A model generated the notes under the pieces. It had not been told where the DNA came from and made no database searches. It saw only the letters and a program-made list of their open reading frames with translations. A program made the position numbers and the translations under genes. A stretch of DNA of 64,000 nt. It comes from Gnetum montanum (lineage: Eukaryota; Streptophyta; Gnetopsida; Gnetales; Gnetaceae). Each line of letters starts with the position of its first letter. Within the stretch, counting starts at the first letter, position 1. The stretch covers positions 834,575-898,574 of the forward strand of contig MNCI01009376.1 in the NCBI GenBank assembly GCA_015680685.1, read 5' to 3'. This document shows positions 11,173 to 23,307 of this stretch, piece after piece.

Positions 11173-12779
11173 ATATGGTTTTGGTATGAGTTGAGAGGCT
11201 TGTAGCCTTGCGATGGGCTATGACATGAAGGGAAGAGATGCATTGTTGCAAAGGAGGCTAAATAATGAAAAGCAGGTTTGTATCAACACTTTTGGGATGA
11301 ATGGGACAAATGATGTATGTGATCCTTGGGATACTTGAGGTCCCACAGCATGGAGAATGAATGAGTAGTGGTTAAGGCCATAAGTAATGGTCATGCAAAA
11401 CAAGGCTATGTGATAAAAGGCATAAAGAAGAAGAGAGTCATTGATTGGGGCAAAAATTGTGCCTAGTGGGCCACTATGATAGGTGCTAGCCCAAACATGA
11501 TAGGGTACATAGGAGAAGAGAGTTGAGGAACTTACACCTAGAGGAGACAGGAGAGCCTAAAGTGGGTGTGGTGGCTTTAGGAGCCAACTATTGAAAGAGG
11601 CTTCCCAAGAAGTTTTCAAGTTTGTGTTCAACCTCGAACTCATCATGTTCTTTGTGTTGGACCTATAAGCTTAACTCCCTATCTTACTCATCCATCTCAA
11701 TTAAATAATATAGGATTCATGTGTGAGCATTATTTAAGGATATTTTGTCATATGGAGAAGGAATGTACTCCTTCTTGTTACAGTGGATCAACTCATATTC
11801 ATGTTTGGATTCAACCTCTACACATGGAATGGGCAATCCTACCTAGATTTTTGAGCAAATGAAATTATAGTAACTTTCATCAATTATAGCAAAATCTAGG
11901 CTTTTCCCCCTTATCCCAAGTAATTACCTACATTCAGCCACAATAGGATCTTTTGGATCATAAACCCTTACTACATTTTGACTTGATGTCATGTTTGTCA
12001 AATTAATAGGTAAAACTATTGATTGGCTAAAAGACATTGTTAATTATTTTAATTGTTATTTTAAAATATTTTTAATTAATTAAATAAAAATTCTAGCTAG
12101 TGGAATTACCCATGGTATAAAGTGTTTTGGCTAGAAAATGGTTGTAACTGCAAATGTAGGTGTAGTGCAGGTTGTAGTGGCAGTGGTGTGCATTGCACTT
12201 AAGAAAAATATGATAATTTTAGTGCTTGTAAAATCAACTATGTTGGCTTTGCCAACAAGAGATACACTGGAGTAGGATATGCAACCAATTACCTTTCCCA
12301 AAAAAACTATGCTAGGAATACCTCCTTTTAGAAGAGGTGCATTGGTACTTGAAATATATGTGTAAAACATTGATTTTTCTAGGAGCCACACTGGAGCTCT
12401 AGGTGATATCATGATAGCTTTGGCCATGAGATTTCACAACAGGGGGTTTGGATGATTAGAGCTAAGCTACATTGGCCTTTGAACCACACAAAGGTAGGTT
12501 TCAACTAGGAAGAATGACAAGTTTTATTAGCAGCCACGCTGGCTTTAGAAAAGCTAGCAACTGCTATGAAAATTTTATAAAAACCCAAATCACCTACAAT
12601 TGATATGCTTAGTATTAGTTGTAGAAAAATGACCAACAGCATTGGTTTTTCCTTAACAAAAATTTTTTATATAGGTTTTAAGTTTTTAAAATTGCAAAAA
12701 ATTAATCTCTAGGAGGCAAATTAGATTAGGTGAAGAACTTGGGTGGAGACCCTCCTAGCACCAGAAAATTGTAGTGCCT
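11173..12779. other. Unassigned; likely 5' leader of element G or flanking repeat
   Basis: No credible coding frame. The segment 12,160-12,600 has recurring phrases such as ACTATGTTGGC and ACTATGCTAGG, also found within the LTR at 13,560-13,830, so part of it may be LTR-related. Boundaries cannot be set by eye. Confidence 0.3.
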
Positions 12780-14529
12780 AAAAAAATCGATTGTTGAAAA
12801 AACCAAAAATTTCAAGTAGAATAGTTTAAACCCTATATCCTAAGGGCCTCCAAGAAAGAGGTTATAAGGCACCCTGGATGATCTTATTGATCACCTAGAG
12901 ACTTAGGAAGGATTAATAGAGGTAAATAAAATTTAAAAAAATGCAGATCCAATCTAAGAACAAAATACACAAAATAAAATCATGATAACTTGCACAATAA
13001 ATGAACTATAAAACTTATTACAATAATAAAATATTAGAAATAAAGAATTTAAAATGTGTACAAATGGTATACCTGAATGCACAGGGAGTTACCTAAATGA
13101 AACTTGAAGCTTGTTGAAGCCACTAGGATGTGTTTTGCAATCAGCCTCATGATCCAAGTACTTTCCAACTTAGATTGTAAAAACTCCTTGTTAGTTCCCA
13201 ACTAGGATCTGTAGTGTTGATCACCAAGGGATAAAAGAGGTGTTTGATGTTTTTGAATTTTGGAACTACGTTGGGAGTTTCAAATGCCTAGTTAGTTGCC
13301 AAATTACTCCAAAAGTCTTACAAAATTCCAAAGGTTTTTTGGTGCTCAAGGTTGAAAAAGGTTGTAAAATTTGGTCCACAAAAGAACTTGTTCAATGTAT
13401 TTGCAATTTGCAATTTTCAGATTATTTTGAAAATTTTAGCCATGATTACTGATAGATTGATTTGATTTGCAGGTGTGTCAAGACATTATTTTCATTGTAG
13501 TTTTTTCATTTATGGTAAGTTTTGATGCACCTATGCCACTAAAACTACACTAGATACCATAAATAGTAAATGGAATTTTTCAACTATGCTAGCTTCACCC
13601 AACTATGCTAGTTATCATGGGAACAATGTTGGCATCATGGAACTATGTTAGAATTGTTGAAGCAACACTAGCCTTGTGAAGAGCCAAAAAACCAACCATT
13701 CCAACGTTGCCCTTGTGGCATCCACTCTAGGTTTGTGAAAACTATGCTGGCCACTATTGGAAAAATGAAAATGCAACATCTCCAATGCTGGTTATTGGTG
13801 GTTCTAGTGTAGTTGTGGTTATGGTCCACATAAAACCCATGAAAATGCCAAATTTGGCAATTCCCAAGGCATTTTCAGCCTTCCCAAGTCCAAATATAGA
13901 CATGACATGAATTTTTGCACCTAGGAAATGAGGCTACAACAACTTATGTGGTATTTTTTTACCCCCAAAAGGTTGAACTATGTACGATTATAGCTCATGG
14001 ACTACAAACCTTACATTTTCCTATAAAATTCTAGCCTTAAGTTTAAGGGCAAAGACTACAATGCCAAAGGGTCACAACATGAATTTTCTTGGTGGTGTTT
14101 TACTCATTCCACCAAAAGATTAATGTGCATAAAAATATAAATATGAACTAAGTACATAGAAAGTAAATTACATTAAAAGTAAATCTATTCTAAGTCAAAG
14201 TAATGCAATGAATATGAATCAATCTCCATCTTATTATCATTCATAGAATGTCTCTAGGTATAATGCTACTCAAAAAATATTTCATACAATTCCCTCAAAT
14301 CCACACTATGAACAATCATTAACTATTTACTAAGATTATAGAAGAAACTGCAAGAGTTTGATTATACTATTGACTTAATGATAATTCTATGTGAAGGGTC
14401 TGCACGTATTTATAGGCTTTAGGTAACTTAGCATCAACGCATATGCACCAACATATCTAAGGATGCATCAATGGGGCTACATTGATGAGGATGTGTCAAC
14501 GTAACTACCTATTACATGATGCTTCATCA
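12780..14529 (-). repeat. Athila-type LTR (3' LTR of element B), minus strand
   Basis: On the minus strand it starts TGATGAAGCATCATG at 14,529, directly after a purine tract GGGGGTA; element C has the same arrangement (GAGGGTA then TGATGAGC). A TATA box lies 116 bases in. The stretch 13,240-14,100 matches 37,190-38,100 in inverted orientation over most of its length, including a block near 13,840-13,940. The segment 12,840-13,230 also resembles 30,130-30,540. The inner end is uncertain because no terminal TCATCA was found. It could instead be a shared 5' LTR of element G; the polypurine tract favours the 3' LTR of B. Confidence 0.6.
14407..14414 (-). promoter_or_regulatory. LTR TATA box
   Basis: Minus-strand TATAAATA, 116 bases from the LTR start. 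This is comparable to TATAAAT at about 140 bases in both LTRs of element C. Upstream on the same strand are repeated CATCAATG/GTTGAC words similar to those in the U3 of C, so the core promoter layout is shared. Confidence 0.6.
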
Positions 14530-14541
14530 TACCCCCATGAT
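14530..14541 (-). other. Polypurine tract of element B
   Basis: Minus-strand ATCATGGGGGTA immediately before the LTR start TGATGA. About 20 bases further upstream both B and C have GAGGATGAGTT, so the context is conserved. This is the expected primer site for plus-strand DNA synthesis and sets the element's orientation. Confidence 0.6.
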
Positions 14542-16680
14542 TGACTAAGAACTCATCCTCGAGTTATATATATATGTATGGATGAAGTTCCATTACAAAA
14601 ATTGTTGGGTAACCAATACTTTTACAAAATTTTATTTGAGTGGATACATTACAACATGATAAAAAGATTGGACAAACATTAAATTTTGCAAAAATGCAAA
14701 AGTCTTCAAAAATTTGCTAATCATAAATCTTCATTTTGTTACTAGTAGTAATGGTTTTTTCAAGCTTGGTCATTATGTTAGTGCTTATCTTTTATGTAGA
14801 AGGCTTTGAAGGGTGGATTGAAATCTCTTTTCATTAATCCATGATTTTCTAGGTCACAAACATATGATGTTTGAGATTTAATTATTGTATAGTATTATAT
14901 ATGCTATTTTCCATGAGCATATCCTTTTTTGACCTTCTCCTGGCCTCTTTTCCTTACCTTGCAAAAGAACTTTAATCTTAAGTGTTCTTTTTTGTATCAT
15001 TTGCAGTCACCAAAAGATTAATGCTTGTTTTGACCATTTTTCCTTAATGATTAACCCTCTCCAAATTTCTAGTTAGCTAAAATGTAGAAAAAATTTAGCA
15101 TTTAGGCTCAAGTTGACTAGGAAATAATATTCCCAAGCCTATGAGGTAACTAAAATCATCAAGTTATTTAAGTCATTTTGATTATTTTTACTATTAGTTA
15201 CCCTAATGTTTGGAAATGAGGGTGTTTGGAAATTTTTAAAAATCACATCCTTAGCTCCCACGATAAATGAGCTCAACTCTGAAAGCTCACAAGTTTTCAA
15301 ACAACAACAATCAAAGGTCTAGTTCATAAGATATTGAAAATGCACTGGACTATTGAAAATTATAAGGTTTCAAGATGATTAAGAAATATTAAATTATAAA
15401 ACCATTAAAAATTAATCGAAATTAATGAGTAGTCCCAAAATCATGCATAAATTTAGAAAAGATACTTATGATATCCTTGACAATGTAATGCTTTGGTTCA
15501 AAGTCATGATCAATAAAAGTCATGTAAGTGGGTCCTCCACAAAGTAGGTTCCTACCATAATGCCCTTGCATAATCACTCCTATATATGTCAGTGGGCATC
15601 TTTGAAGTTAAATGTGAATCATGCCTTATTTCAAACAACACACGATCACCTTATTTGGAATCCTACACTATATTATACAAAACCATTAGGTATATAATTA
15701 CATGCGACAATGAGGTAAATAATGGGATAAGAAGTGATTGTAGAAATTGGGATGTGAGGTATCTAACCATATCTACAAAAGGTTCTTGTGTTGATTTTGA
15801 TTAAGATTACCATCATACCTATCCATCCAATTTTCATACCAAATCCATATCATTAATAGTGGCCTTGCATTGATATGCCCCTTCCTACCTATCATCATGA
15901 GTCCACAATAACCACAAAGAATGAGCATCACTCCACAAATAGAATAACAAAGTTGTTTTAGAGATTATCAAGAAAGAAATTTAGGACTTAGTTAGAGGGA
16001 TGCACTTAGGCATGGATAACATGTCTTTCTAGCCCTATTACTAGTGGTTATATCCCAAGAGATCTTCAGAGAGGTATGTTTATTCTTTGTCTTTTTTCAT
16101 TTTTCATTTTATTTTTTATTTTTTACGTTGAATGTGAACCACACATTACAAAGACACTATTCCTTCTATCGTCTATAGGAGAAGTGATGATACATTCCAT
16201 GAGGAGTCATGGGTCTCAAGAAGAAAGTTAAGAAGATAACCCAATACATCATCTTGAGGTCACATCCTTTTCCATGTCCACTTTATCTTTCTTGCTTTAT
16301 TCAAGGCACGATGATTATTAGTTAATTTTAGTTTCATATAAGAAGGACCATATTTCTTGAATCATAAACACCTCTTATTTATAGAGCTAGAGGGATGGAT
16401 GATGTGTTCTCATTGCTTTGCATAATTATTTACCTAGTCATCTTGATAGCTTAGGATAAAGATGCAACGTATGGTGTTGGCTTCTACACCATGATTGGCA
16501 ACATTATTAACAAAAACATAGTAAATATCCATGAAAAAAAGGATATAGCTCAAGAAAATAAAAAATTATAAAGAAAAGAAAAAATGACAAAAGGTGTCAA
16601 AAATTATAAAATAAAAGTAAAAATGCAGCTATTAGTTCTTGATTTAAGATGGAGCATCTCCCCCATGACTAAACTCATGG
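14542..16680 (-). other. Spacer of element B
   Basis: Non-coding. It matches the spacer of element A in several blocks, including about 15,535-15,650 and an A-rich tract at 16,540-16,620, ending with CTCCCCCATGACTA near 16,657-16,671. The third ORF that should lie between this spacer and the polypurine tract is absent. Confidence 0.55.
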
Positions 16681-16879
16681 GTAAGCATTTGAAAATTTGA
16701 TTGCATATTATCTTGGTTATATACCATAAGTTTCTCATTTATCATTTTTAGTGATTTAAGTTTTTGCTTCTTAACACTTGTAATATTGATGATAACTAGG
16801 TTTTAATCATTTGAAGACATATATTTAACTAGACTAGAACCTATTTTATTTTTAGAGGGACTAGATAAGTTTTCTTTTT

Positions 16880-18345
16880 TATTTTCTATTTTAGCTCTTA
16901 GGTCTTCATGTTTAACATCTTCTTTTAGTGTGTATAGTCAAAGCGTAAGATGTCCCTGTCTAAGTTTTCTATGTGGTTCATTTTCTTAGGACAAGAACTA
17001 ATAAGTGGGTTGGATGTTTCCTTGCATCTTTTGAATGGTTTGGTATTCTCATTTTTTAACCACTAGGTGTCTTTTGATTTAGTGGCTATTAGGTAGATAT
17101 AGTTTTTCATACACACTTGTTCCTCAAGTTTGTTATCGTTTGGTATAGGGATTGTGTTAACACTTCGAACTTTCAACCCACAACTTCATCCTTTATCATT
17201 ATTAGTAATGTCTAAAATTTTTTGTCTCTTCATAATGATAGGCTTATCTTTTTTGTTTTCTATTGGATTAATAGTGGTTGTTGGCTTTTGCTTAGGATTA
17301 TGAGACATTATTTTTGTAAGAAATGAGGGTTCACCAAATTAGCCTTGCACTAGTCCTGATGAGATAGTAGGTCTTCTAGTTTTATTCATATGTGTGGGAA
17401 ATATGAAGAAATGATGTTTTCAATACTTATGCTTAGATATATTAATATTATCATTGACTTGTGTGTTCATGGCATGAGTGGAATTTTTCTATTAAGGTTT
17501 TGGTATCAATCCTTCCTACATTCTTGGTGGTGACATATGTTGGAGGGAAGTATGAGAGTATTAAGAATGTGATAGATGATGAAAGGCATGGGATGGTAAT
17601 CCCACAAGAGCTGTTGTAGGTTGATGATATTTTGGAGAGTAGTAGTAGTCAGTTAAGGCATGGGAAGTAGAACCATTTGGAGAAATAGGTTGTCTAACAT
17701 AATATCCATAAGGATTTAACTAGCAATAAGGATATTTTTGGTTTAGTAATTGCATCCCTCACAACTATGGCTTTTGCCATTATTGTTGATAGTAGTCTTG
17801 AGGTTGATGAGGAGTGCTACTTAGATAGTACTGTTGGTTGTAGGACTATCTATAATTTCCTTGTGGATAAGATAATCTTATAGGAATTTTCTTTTTCATA
17901 GACTTGGGATATAAAGTGAAAGCCCCAAACTCTTATAAATGTAACACAACTAGGTGATAGTCCTTCAAATGTTTATATTGGTAAATGTTACATCCATCCT
18001 CCTCCTTTGAATCTGAGTCTACAACCTTTTATACTACAGCCCTTTTCCCTTTTTGTTAATAATTATCCTTTCCTATTTCCTTATTCTTTTTCCTCTTCTT
18101 TTTTTAATCATTTGATCTTATTTTCTTTACCTTCTTCTTTATGATTTTCAAGTTGGTTGTAACTTTTTCATCCATCAACTCCCACATCTTAGCTACCCTT
18201 GCTTTAATCTTAGCGATAGACTTTTGTATGGCCAAGATTTTATATGGACTAAGGTATAGGTTCAAGATGATGCCTTGTATGTGGAGCATCCTATTAGGAT
18301 CATGGACCAAATGGAGTGTTAGTTGCATAGTAGGATTATACCCAT
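16880..18345 (-). pseudogene. gag relic of element B
   Basis: Minus strand. The best-kept part (18,104-18,328) reads VAKMWELMDEKVTTNLKI, matching the KMWDSLDENFQTDLKI region of element C gag. Next, near 17,960-18,030, is EEDGCNIYQYKHLKDYH, the knuckle region, here with only the first Cys left. Then comes a Gln/Tyr/Pro-rich tail (YNQQYYLSSTP), and at about 17,040-17,140 the linker CMKNYIYLIATKSKD that follows the protease in A and C. The protease core itself is not recognisable between them. Confidence 0.7.
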
Positions 18346-18349
18346 GATG

Positions 18350-18451
18350 AAGGTCTTATGGAGCCATCATCATTCTTAAGAGACCACTTGGAAGCTTGAG
18401 TCCAATTTACATTCTTCTCATCCTATGATTTTCTACAAGAAAAATTCTTAA
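18350..18451 (+). pseudogene. C-terminal chromodomain remnant of a chromovirus integrase
   Basis: Plus strand. KVLWSHHHS, a stop, then TTWKLESNLHSSHPMIFYK and the terminal stop at 18,449-18,451. This matches the end of the chromodomain tail of Ty3/gypsy chromoviruses (pattern V-K-W...TWE-x-E-x-x-L...P). The chromodomain is thought to guide integration to chromatin marks. Only about 33 codons remain; everything upstream has been replaced by minus-strand gag of element B. The polypurine tract and LTR start follow at once, as expected. Confidence 0.6.
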
Positions 18452-18462
18452 GGGGAGGAAGA
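18450..18462 (+). other. Polypurine tract of the chromovirus
   Basis: AAGGGGAGGAAGA overlaps the pol stop codon and is followed by TGTAACA, the usual first bases of a chromovirus LTR. This is the standard 3' end layout. Confidence 0.7.
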
Positions 18463-21400
18463 TGTAACAAGTATTTTTTATATTCTTGATGTGTATGATC
18501 CTTGTTGAGATTGTAATGCTTGTGCTTGGGTGTGTGTTATACATGTTATTAGTTTAGTATACTTGATGATGATGAGCTTTAAGAGGCTTGGGTGTATTAA
18601 TTTTATTATGTATATATTGGTAAATATATATATATTTACATATTTATATATTTATATGCTTTATTACCATCTAGAAAATGTGCACTAACTCCATTTTTAT
18701 GTATGGCAAGATTTCAAGAGGATCAACTGAAAGCATGGCTTAGCATGATTTTCTTGATTTCTTTAGTTGAATTTAATGGCATTTTTATGATATGGTGTTG
18801 GTAGATGCATGTTTAATATTTTCTTAATTACTTTTATTTTATTATGAGAGGCTTAGTGGGATATTTTTTGGAAAAGTGGTTTTTAATGATGTTTGCTTTA
18901 TTGATTAATTTAGCATATGTGGAAGTTACATGAGAATAGAGGGAGTTACTTGTGTGATGGAAAGGATTAGTGATAATATTCTTTTAGTTTAATAATTTTT
19001 TTTGAAAATTGGTTGTTTTCTTCTATTTCATGATTTTTGATTAATCTCCATTAAAACTTCCATAGCTCTTTCTCTCCACACAATTCTATGATTTGGGATA
19101 GACGCTATGGGAGATTGAAATTGGTGAAGGTGTTGGTGGATTCAGATTGGTTGTTTTGTTACTTCAATCTTTACCATACTGCTCTTTTCTATTATGGTTT
19201 TCATCATGTAGATTTAGACATAATTAATCTTGGGCCCTTTTCCTTTTATAGTTGTAGGTTTATGCACATTTGTGAGATAGGTTTTACATTAATTTTTCAT
19301 ATTATGTTGATTTTGTTTGTGGGCTTATGGATATTGTTTTGCATAATTAAAATTTTGGTTTGAAAAATTTTGTATGTGTAATTAATAATAATTGTACTAT
19401 CATTTTCCTTAATTTCATGTATGGATTTTTTGAGATCTATGCCAACAATTTTTGTAGGATTGTACTGTCATTTTGTTATTTGTGAGCTCATTTGTTTGCG
19501 ATTGAATGTTAGAATTGTTATAATTATTATGTGGTTATGATCTTGAATTTTAAGAGAAATATATGGATTAGTCTCTTTTAGTGAATGGTTTAAAGAGTTT
19601 TGGATTTTCCATTCATTTTGATATTTGTTTAGATCTATTTTTCCCTTTTCTGAATTTAAGCTTTTATCATGTGTTATGGTGATTTTCTTATTTCATATTA
19701 GACATGATTGAATTATTTTTCCAGTTGTTCATACCATGATCTTAGTTATTTGGATTTGAATCTGTTCATTCTTGAGTTTTCCCAAGCGTCATGTTTGTCA
19801 ATTTGAGTTTCCCTTCTTTAGTTGATTCATTCGATTACTCTTCGTCTTGCATGTTATTGTTCTTGAATTAATGATCTCTTTCCTATGGTTTTCTTGCCAT
19901 TTCCATTATTTTGAATCTCTTCTCGGCTATGTGCTAACCTTTCCTAGCTTATTCTAAATGTATTAGGTCTTGGTAAGATACCTTTCCCCTCAAGCTTAGC
20001 AACCCAAAAATACATCTCATACCTCTAGAGATGTCTCTACATATATTTCTTTACCCTACCTAAGATGTCTCTTCCTTAGTGAAGACATCCTCACTTCTCT
20101 AGATATGTCTTACCTAAGACATCTTAACTTTTCTAGAGACATCTTCCAATCTCCGTAGATGTCTCATCCTAACCTAAGACATATCCATCTTTCCAAAAAT
20201 TTATCTAGACTTCTAAAGATATCTCCCATCTTTTATAGACATCTCTCTTGAAAGCTCAGCTCCATAATAAGCTTATCCTTTGTGATGTTTGTCTTTTCAG
20301 TTTAGTATAAAACTTAGTTTCCCTAGCCTCTAAGCTTTCCAATGCCTTGTCAAATATTTAACCTTATTGAATTGATAAATTCTCATTTTGGTGTTTAGAT
20401 GTTGTATATATATCCTTTATATGATGAGTATTACTTGGTCTAAACCTTGATTAATTTATGGTTTTTTCCCCATTAATCATCACTGATTTTTATCTTGGCC
20501 ATTTTGCTGATTTCCCATATCCTTGTTGTAAGCATTCTTCCATGTCAATCTTTTTAATCTCCTCATTAGGTCTTAACTTTTGATATACTCTTCTTGGATA
20601 TGTAGATGTCTCATTATTTGGATGTTGATCATTACATGGTTGTTAACTGTTGATTATTTTTTTTCTTCCCATTGTTCTAGCTCAATCAGTTTTTTGGAAG
20701 CTATGGTCACGTTTTCTCTTCTTGGGTTTTAATGATATCTTGGGATATTGATGAGATATGTGAGATTTCTTAGATGTTGGATTTGATTCCTTGTAATACT
20801 AAAATTTTCATGAATTTGATTTGGGCTTGATTATGTCATGTTATTCCTTAGAATGGTATCCTTATAATAATTCCTTGAATTGTTGGATCTCTTGATGAGA
20901 AGGATTCTTTTGTTTTTTTTTTTATTTTTCTATACTATCAATTTAGTTTATCATGTTTGTATATCTAATGGATGCTTTGATGATGAAGCTAGAAATAGGC
21001 TATATGACCAATTGGAGATGGTCTCCCTAGAGGTGGTTTCCTTATTAATCCTCATTAGGATGCATTAATGTGGCTTTCATAGTAGGCCTCATTCTATGCG
21101 AGAGGATGATTCTATGGCTTATTAGTCCTTTTTATTTGTTGCCTCTATAATCTTAGAGGTGATGTCATGGGTGACACCTCTAACATTGATATGTTTGGAA
21201 AATGTTGAAAGTAAGTCTTGGATGTTGTTTTGAGACTATAATAAATTCATACACATTGTAATCTAATATTTATTTTGGATAAATTTTTCTTTTGACATTT
21301 GGCAACTATACAAGATAACATGATATACACATTTGACACTAAGTGCAGTGCATGCTAGCCTCTTTATTTGCAGTGATGGTTGGAGTTGGAAAATCATAGT

Positions 21401-22095
21401 TTTGATACTATTTGATGGCTAGATGTTTTGGTATACATTATGTGCTGGTTTAGATGTTTTTAAAGCTAACATTTTTTTCAAGTCAGTCATGCTCCTCCTA
21501 ACTTCCATGAGATCTACTTATTCTTTAGTTGGAAATGGTGCCAAGGTTTCTTACTTAGTTTATACTAATAACTTATTTTATTTACAAGTTGATCAGATTG
21601 GAAGGAGATGGGAAATCTTGGATGATTCTTTGAGTTATTAGTTTGATTAATGATGTTATGTTTCTAGTTTCAAATTTGGCTAGTTATGTATTTAGCTTCT
21701 AGCATCGTATAAACATTATCAATCTTTTTTCAATTTTGGATATATGGATATTTATATGATTCAAACCTTGATATCATGTTGGTTTTATATATATTCAAAG
21801 ATTCAGATTTACAATTTATTTTTTCTCTATTTATTTAAATTTTATTTTTGGCATATATTTTTATATTTATGCATTTTATCTTCTTTTGTTTAGTTTCCTC
21901 TCTTCCTTGGATCATGTTTTTATGCTAAGTTCCCTTATTTTCTTTTACTACATAGTTTGTTTATATCTTGACCCTTGTCATAACCAATTATTTTATTAGG
22001 GATTTTGTCCAACATAATGTTTTGCAACCTCAAGCTTAAGAAGAAGGATGTTACAGTTAGTACTAATGTTATCATTAGTTCTAGAGGGTCAAAAC
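18463..22095 (+). repeat. Chromovirus 3' LTR start and unresolved repeat DNA
   Basis: The LTR begins TGTAACAAG at 18,463. Its end could not be placed: the terminal-like TGTTACA at 22,049-22,055 would give a 3.6-kb LTR, but that site also looks like a second polypurine tract plus LTR start (CTTAAGAAGAAGGA then TGTTACA), so I do not use it. The interval is T-rich, without a credible gene, and contains the motif cluster at 20,025-20,250 and AT microsatellites at 18,618-18,660. Confidence 0.4.
20025..20250. repeat. Cluster of AGATGTCT / AGACATCT words
   Basis: About ten copies or near-copies of the 8-mer AGATGTCT and its complement AGACATCT in 225 bases, in both orientations with irregular spacing. 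Equal clusters lie inside the LTRs of copia elements E1 and E2, which suggests an old copia LTR fragment here. Confidence 0.6.
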
Positions 22096-23294
22096 TATGG
22101 TTCATTGAACTTAGAAGGGGAGGGGATGAATAAGTTCTCCAAATTAAAAAATTTTCACACAAAAGCACACACACTAAATTAACATGATAAACTTGCGTAG
22201 TCCATACTCAAAGGGTAGATTTCTTGCACACCTTTGGACTTTGTTACACTCAAAATGTGATTGAAGGGTCCACATCCTATATAGTCTTCAAGCCTCACTC
22301 TAGAGTGTTTTGCTGTAGCACCAACCACTCAACCCCGCAAGGTCCTGTCCAGCTTGGAATGTGATTTCTAGGTTTCCACAACCTTTACAACCTTGAGCTC
22401 CATGGAGTGTTGTACCACAACACCAATAACTCAATCCCATAGGATCTTGAGTAGCTCAAGCAAGATCAACCTCGCAAGGCAATAGGAGAGAACAATTACA
22501 AGGGATAGATGCAACTTAGTTTGTTGATCCTTGTATGTTAAGGTAGAACACACTTTACAATGAACAAATGATGGTATAATGAAGAGCAATAGAGATTACA
22601 ATGATAAAAAATAATGTGTATTTCCCAATGCATATGATGTCTTCTTATAGCTCCCATGTTTCTAAATCCATCTTGGCACTTATGCAATTGCTAGCCAATA
22701 GTCACTAATGGTTATGGAAGACGTCTTCTTGATGCATGAGATGTCTTTCTTTATTTACCTTCAATTCTGAAAAGATGTCTTTCTAAAATCTTCATTTTGG
22801 AAGATGTCTTTGTCAAATGGAAGATGTCTTTCTGGAACTTGCCTTCATTCTATGAAGACATCTTTGCTAATGAAAGATGTCTCCACCTGGTGAAAGACAT
22901 CTATTATTTCTTAAGAACATATTTGCCTGTGTTCACTCCAAATCTTCCAAGACATCTATCCTAGAGATGTCTTTCTTTAACTTTCTTTGTCCTTTGAATT
23001 CATCGCTCCTTGTCCACATCCTTGATCTTTCACATGCTTTGATGACGACAACTTTGCTTATACATTATCTAGTCCTTGTTCATGTTCTTTGGAATTCTTG
23101 CATATTTATTTGAGACCTTGTGGACGACCTTCTCCTTTGAGCTCTAAATCAATTTGTTTCTTGTTTTCTCTATAGGCTTTACCTCATCTTGGTTTTCCAT
23201 GTACATTGTCCCTACAAACACAATAACCACACAACCATGCAAACAATCTTTAACTCCATTTTACTTAATGTTTTGACATACCAAAAGGTCCATA
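22096..23294 (-). repeat. 3' LTR of copia element E1
   Basis: Direct repeat partner of 25,727-26,450. Aligned blocks include the end near 22,096-22,140 and CCTTTGGACTTTGTT, AGTCTTCAAGCCTC, and ACTCAACCC-GCAAGG. On the minus strand it begins after a copia-type polypurine tract (23,295-23,307) and ends where the partner meets its primer site. The outer (U3) part carries the dense AGATGTCT cluster (22,718-22,975). Length is 1,199 bases. Confidence 0.8.
22718..22975. promoter_or_regulatory. AGATGTCT motif cluster in the E1 LTR U3
   Basis: About nine copies of AGATGTCT or its complement AGACATCT within 260 bases in the upstream half of a copia LTR, both orientations. The same word clusters in the E2 LTR (33,150-33,440). 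Redundant short repeats in LTR U3 regions often bind transcription factors; which factor, if any, is unknown. Confidence 0.4.
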
Positions 23295-23307
23295 ATCTCC
23301 CCATTTT
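23295..23307 (-). other. Polypurine tract of E1
   Basis: Minus-strand AAAATGGGGAGAT directly before the LTR start TATGGACC, the typical copia arrangement of a G-rich purine run before the 3' LTR. Confidence 0.65.

Larger units (their letters stand above)
14529..18345 (-). mobile_element. Element B: deletion derivative of the Athila-like family
   Basis: Read on the minus strand: gag (18,345-17,300), a short linker matching the post-protease linker of A and C, then directly the post-integrase spacer (16,680-15,000) and the 3' LTR. Protease core, RT, RNase H, integrase and the third ORF are not found between these parts. It is thus a gag-retaining internal deletion derivative, which would have needed an autonomous relative to move. 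The 5' LTR is missing; at 18,345 it abuts a plus-strand chromovirus end. Confidence 0.65.

Noticed and set aside
12131-12427. 98-codon minus-strand frame
   Set aside because: Lies in repeat-like sequence with ACTATG words; no recognisable domain.
19088-19363. 91-codon plus-strand frame with hydrophobic residues
   Set aside because: T-rich chromovirus LTR region, no family resemblance, no neighbouring gene signals.
18463-22055. Single 3.6-kb chromovirus LTR ending TGTTACA
   Set aside because: The end also looks like a polypurine tract plus LTR start, and no partner LTR is available to fix the border.
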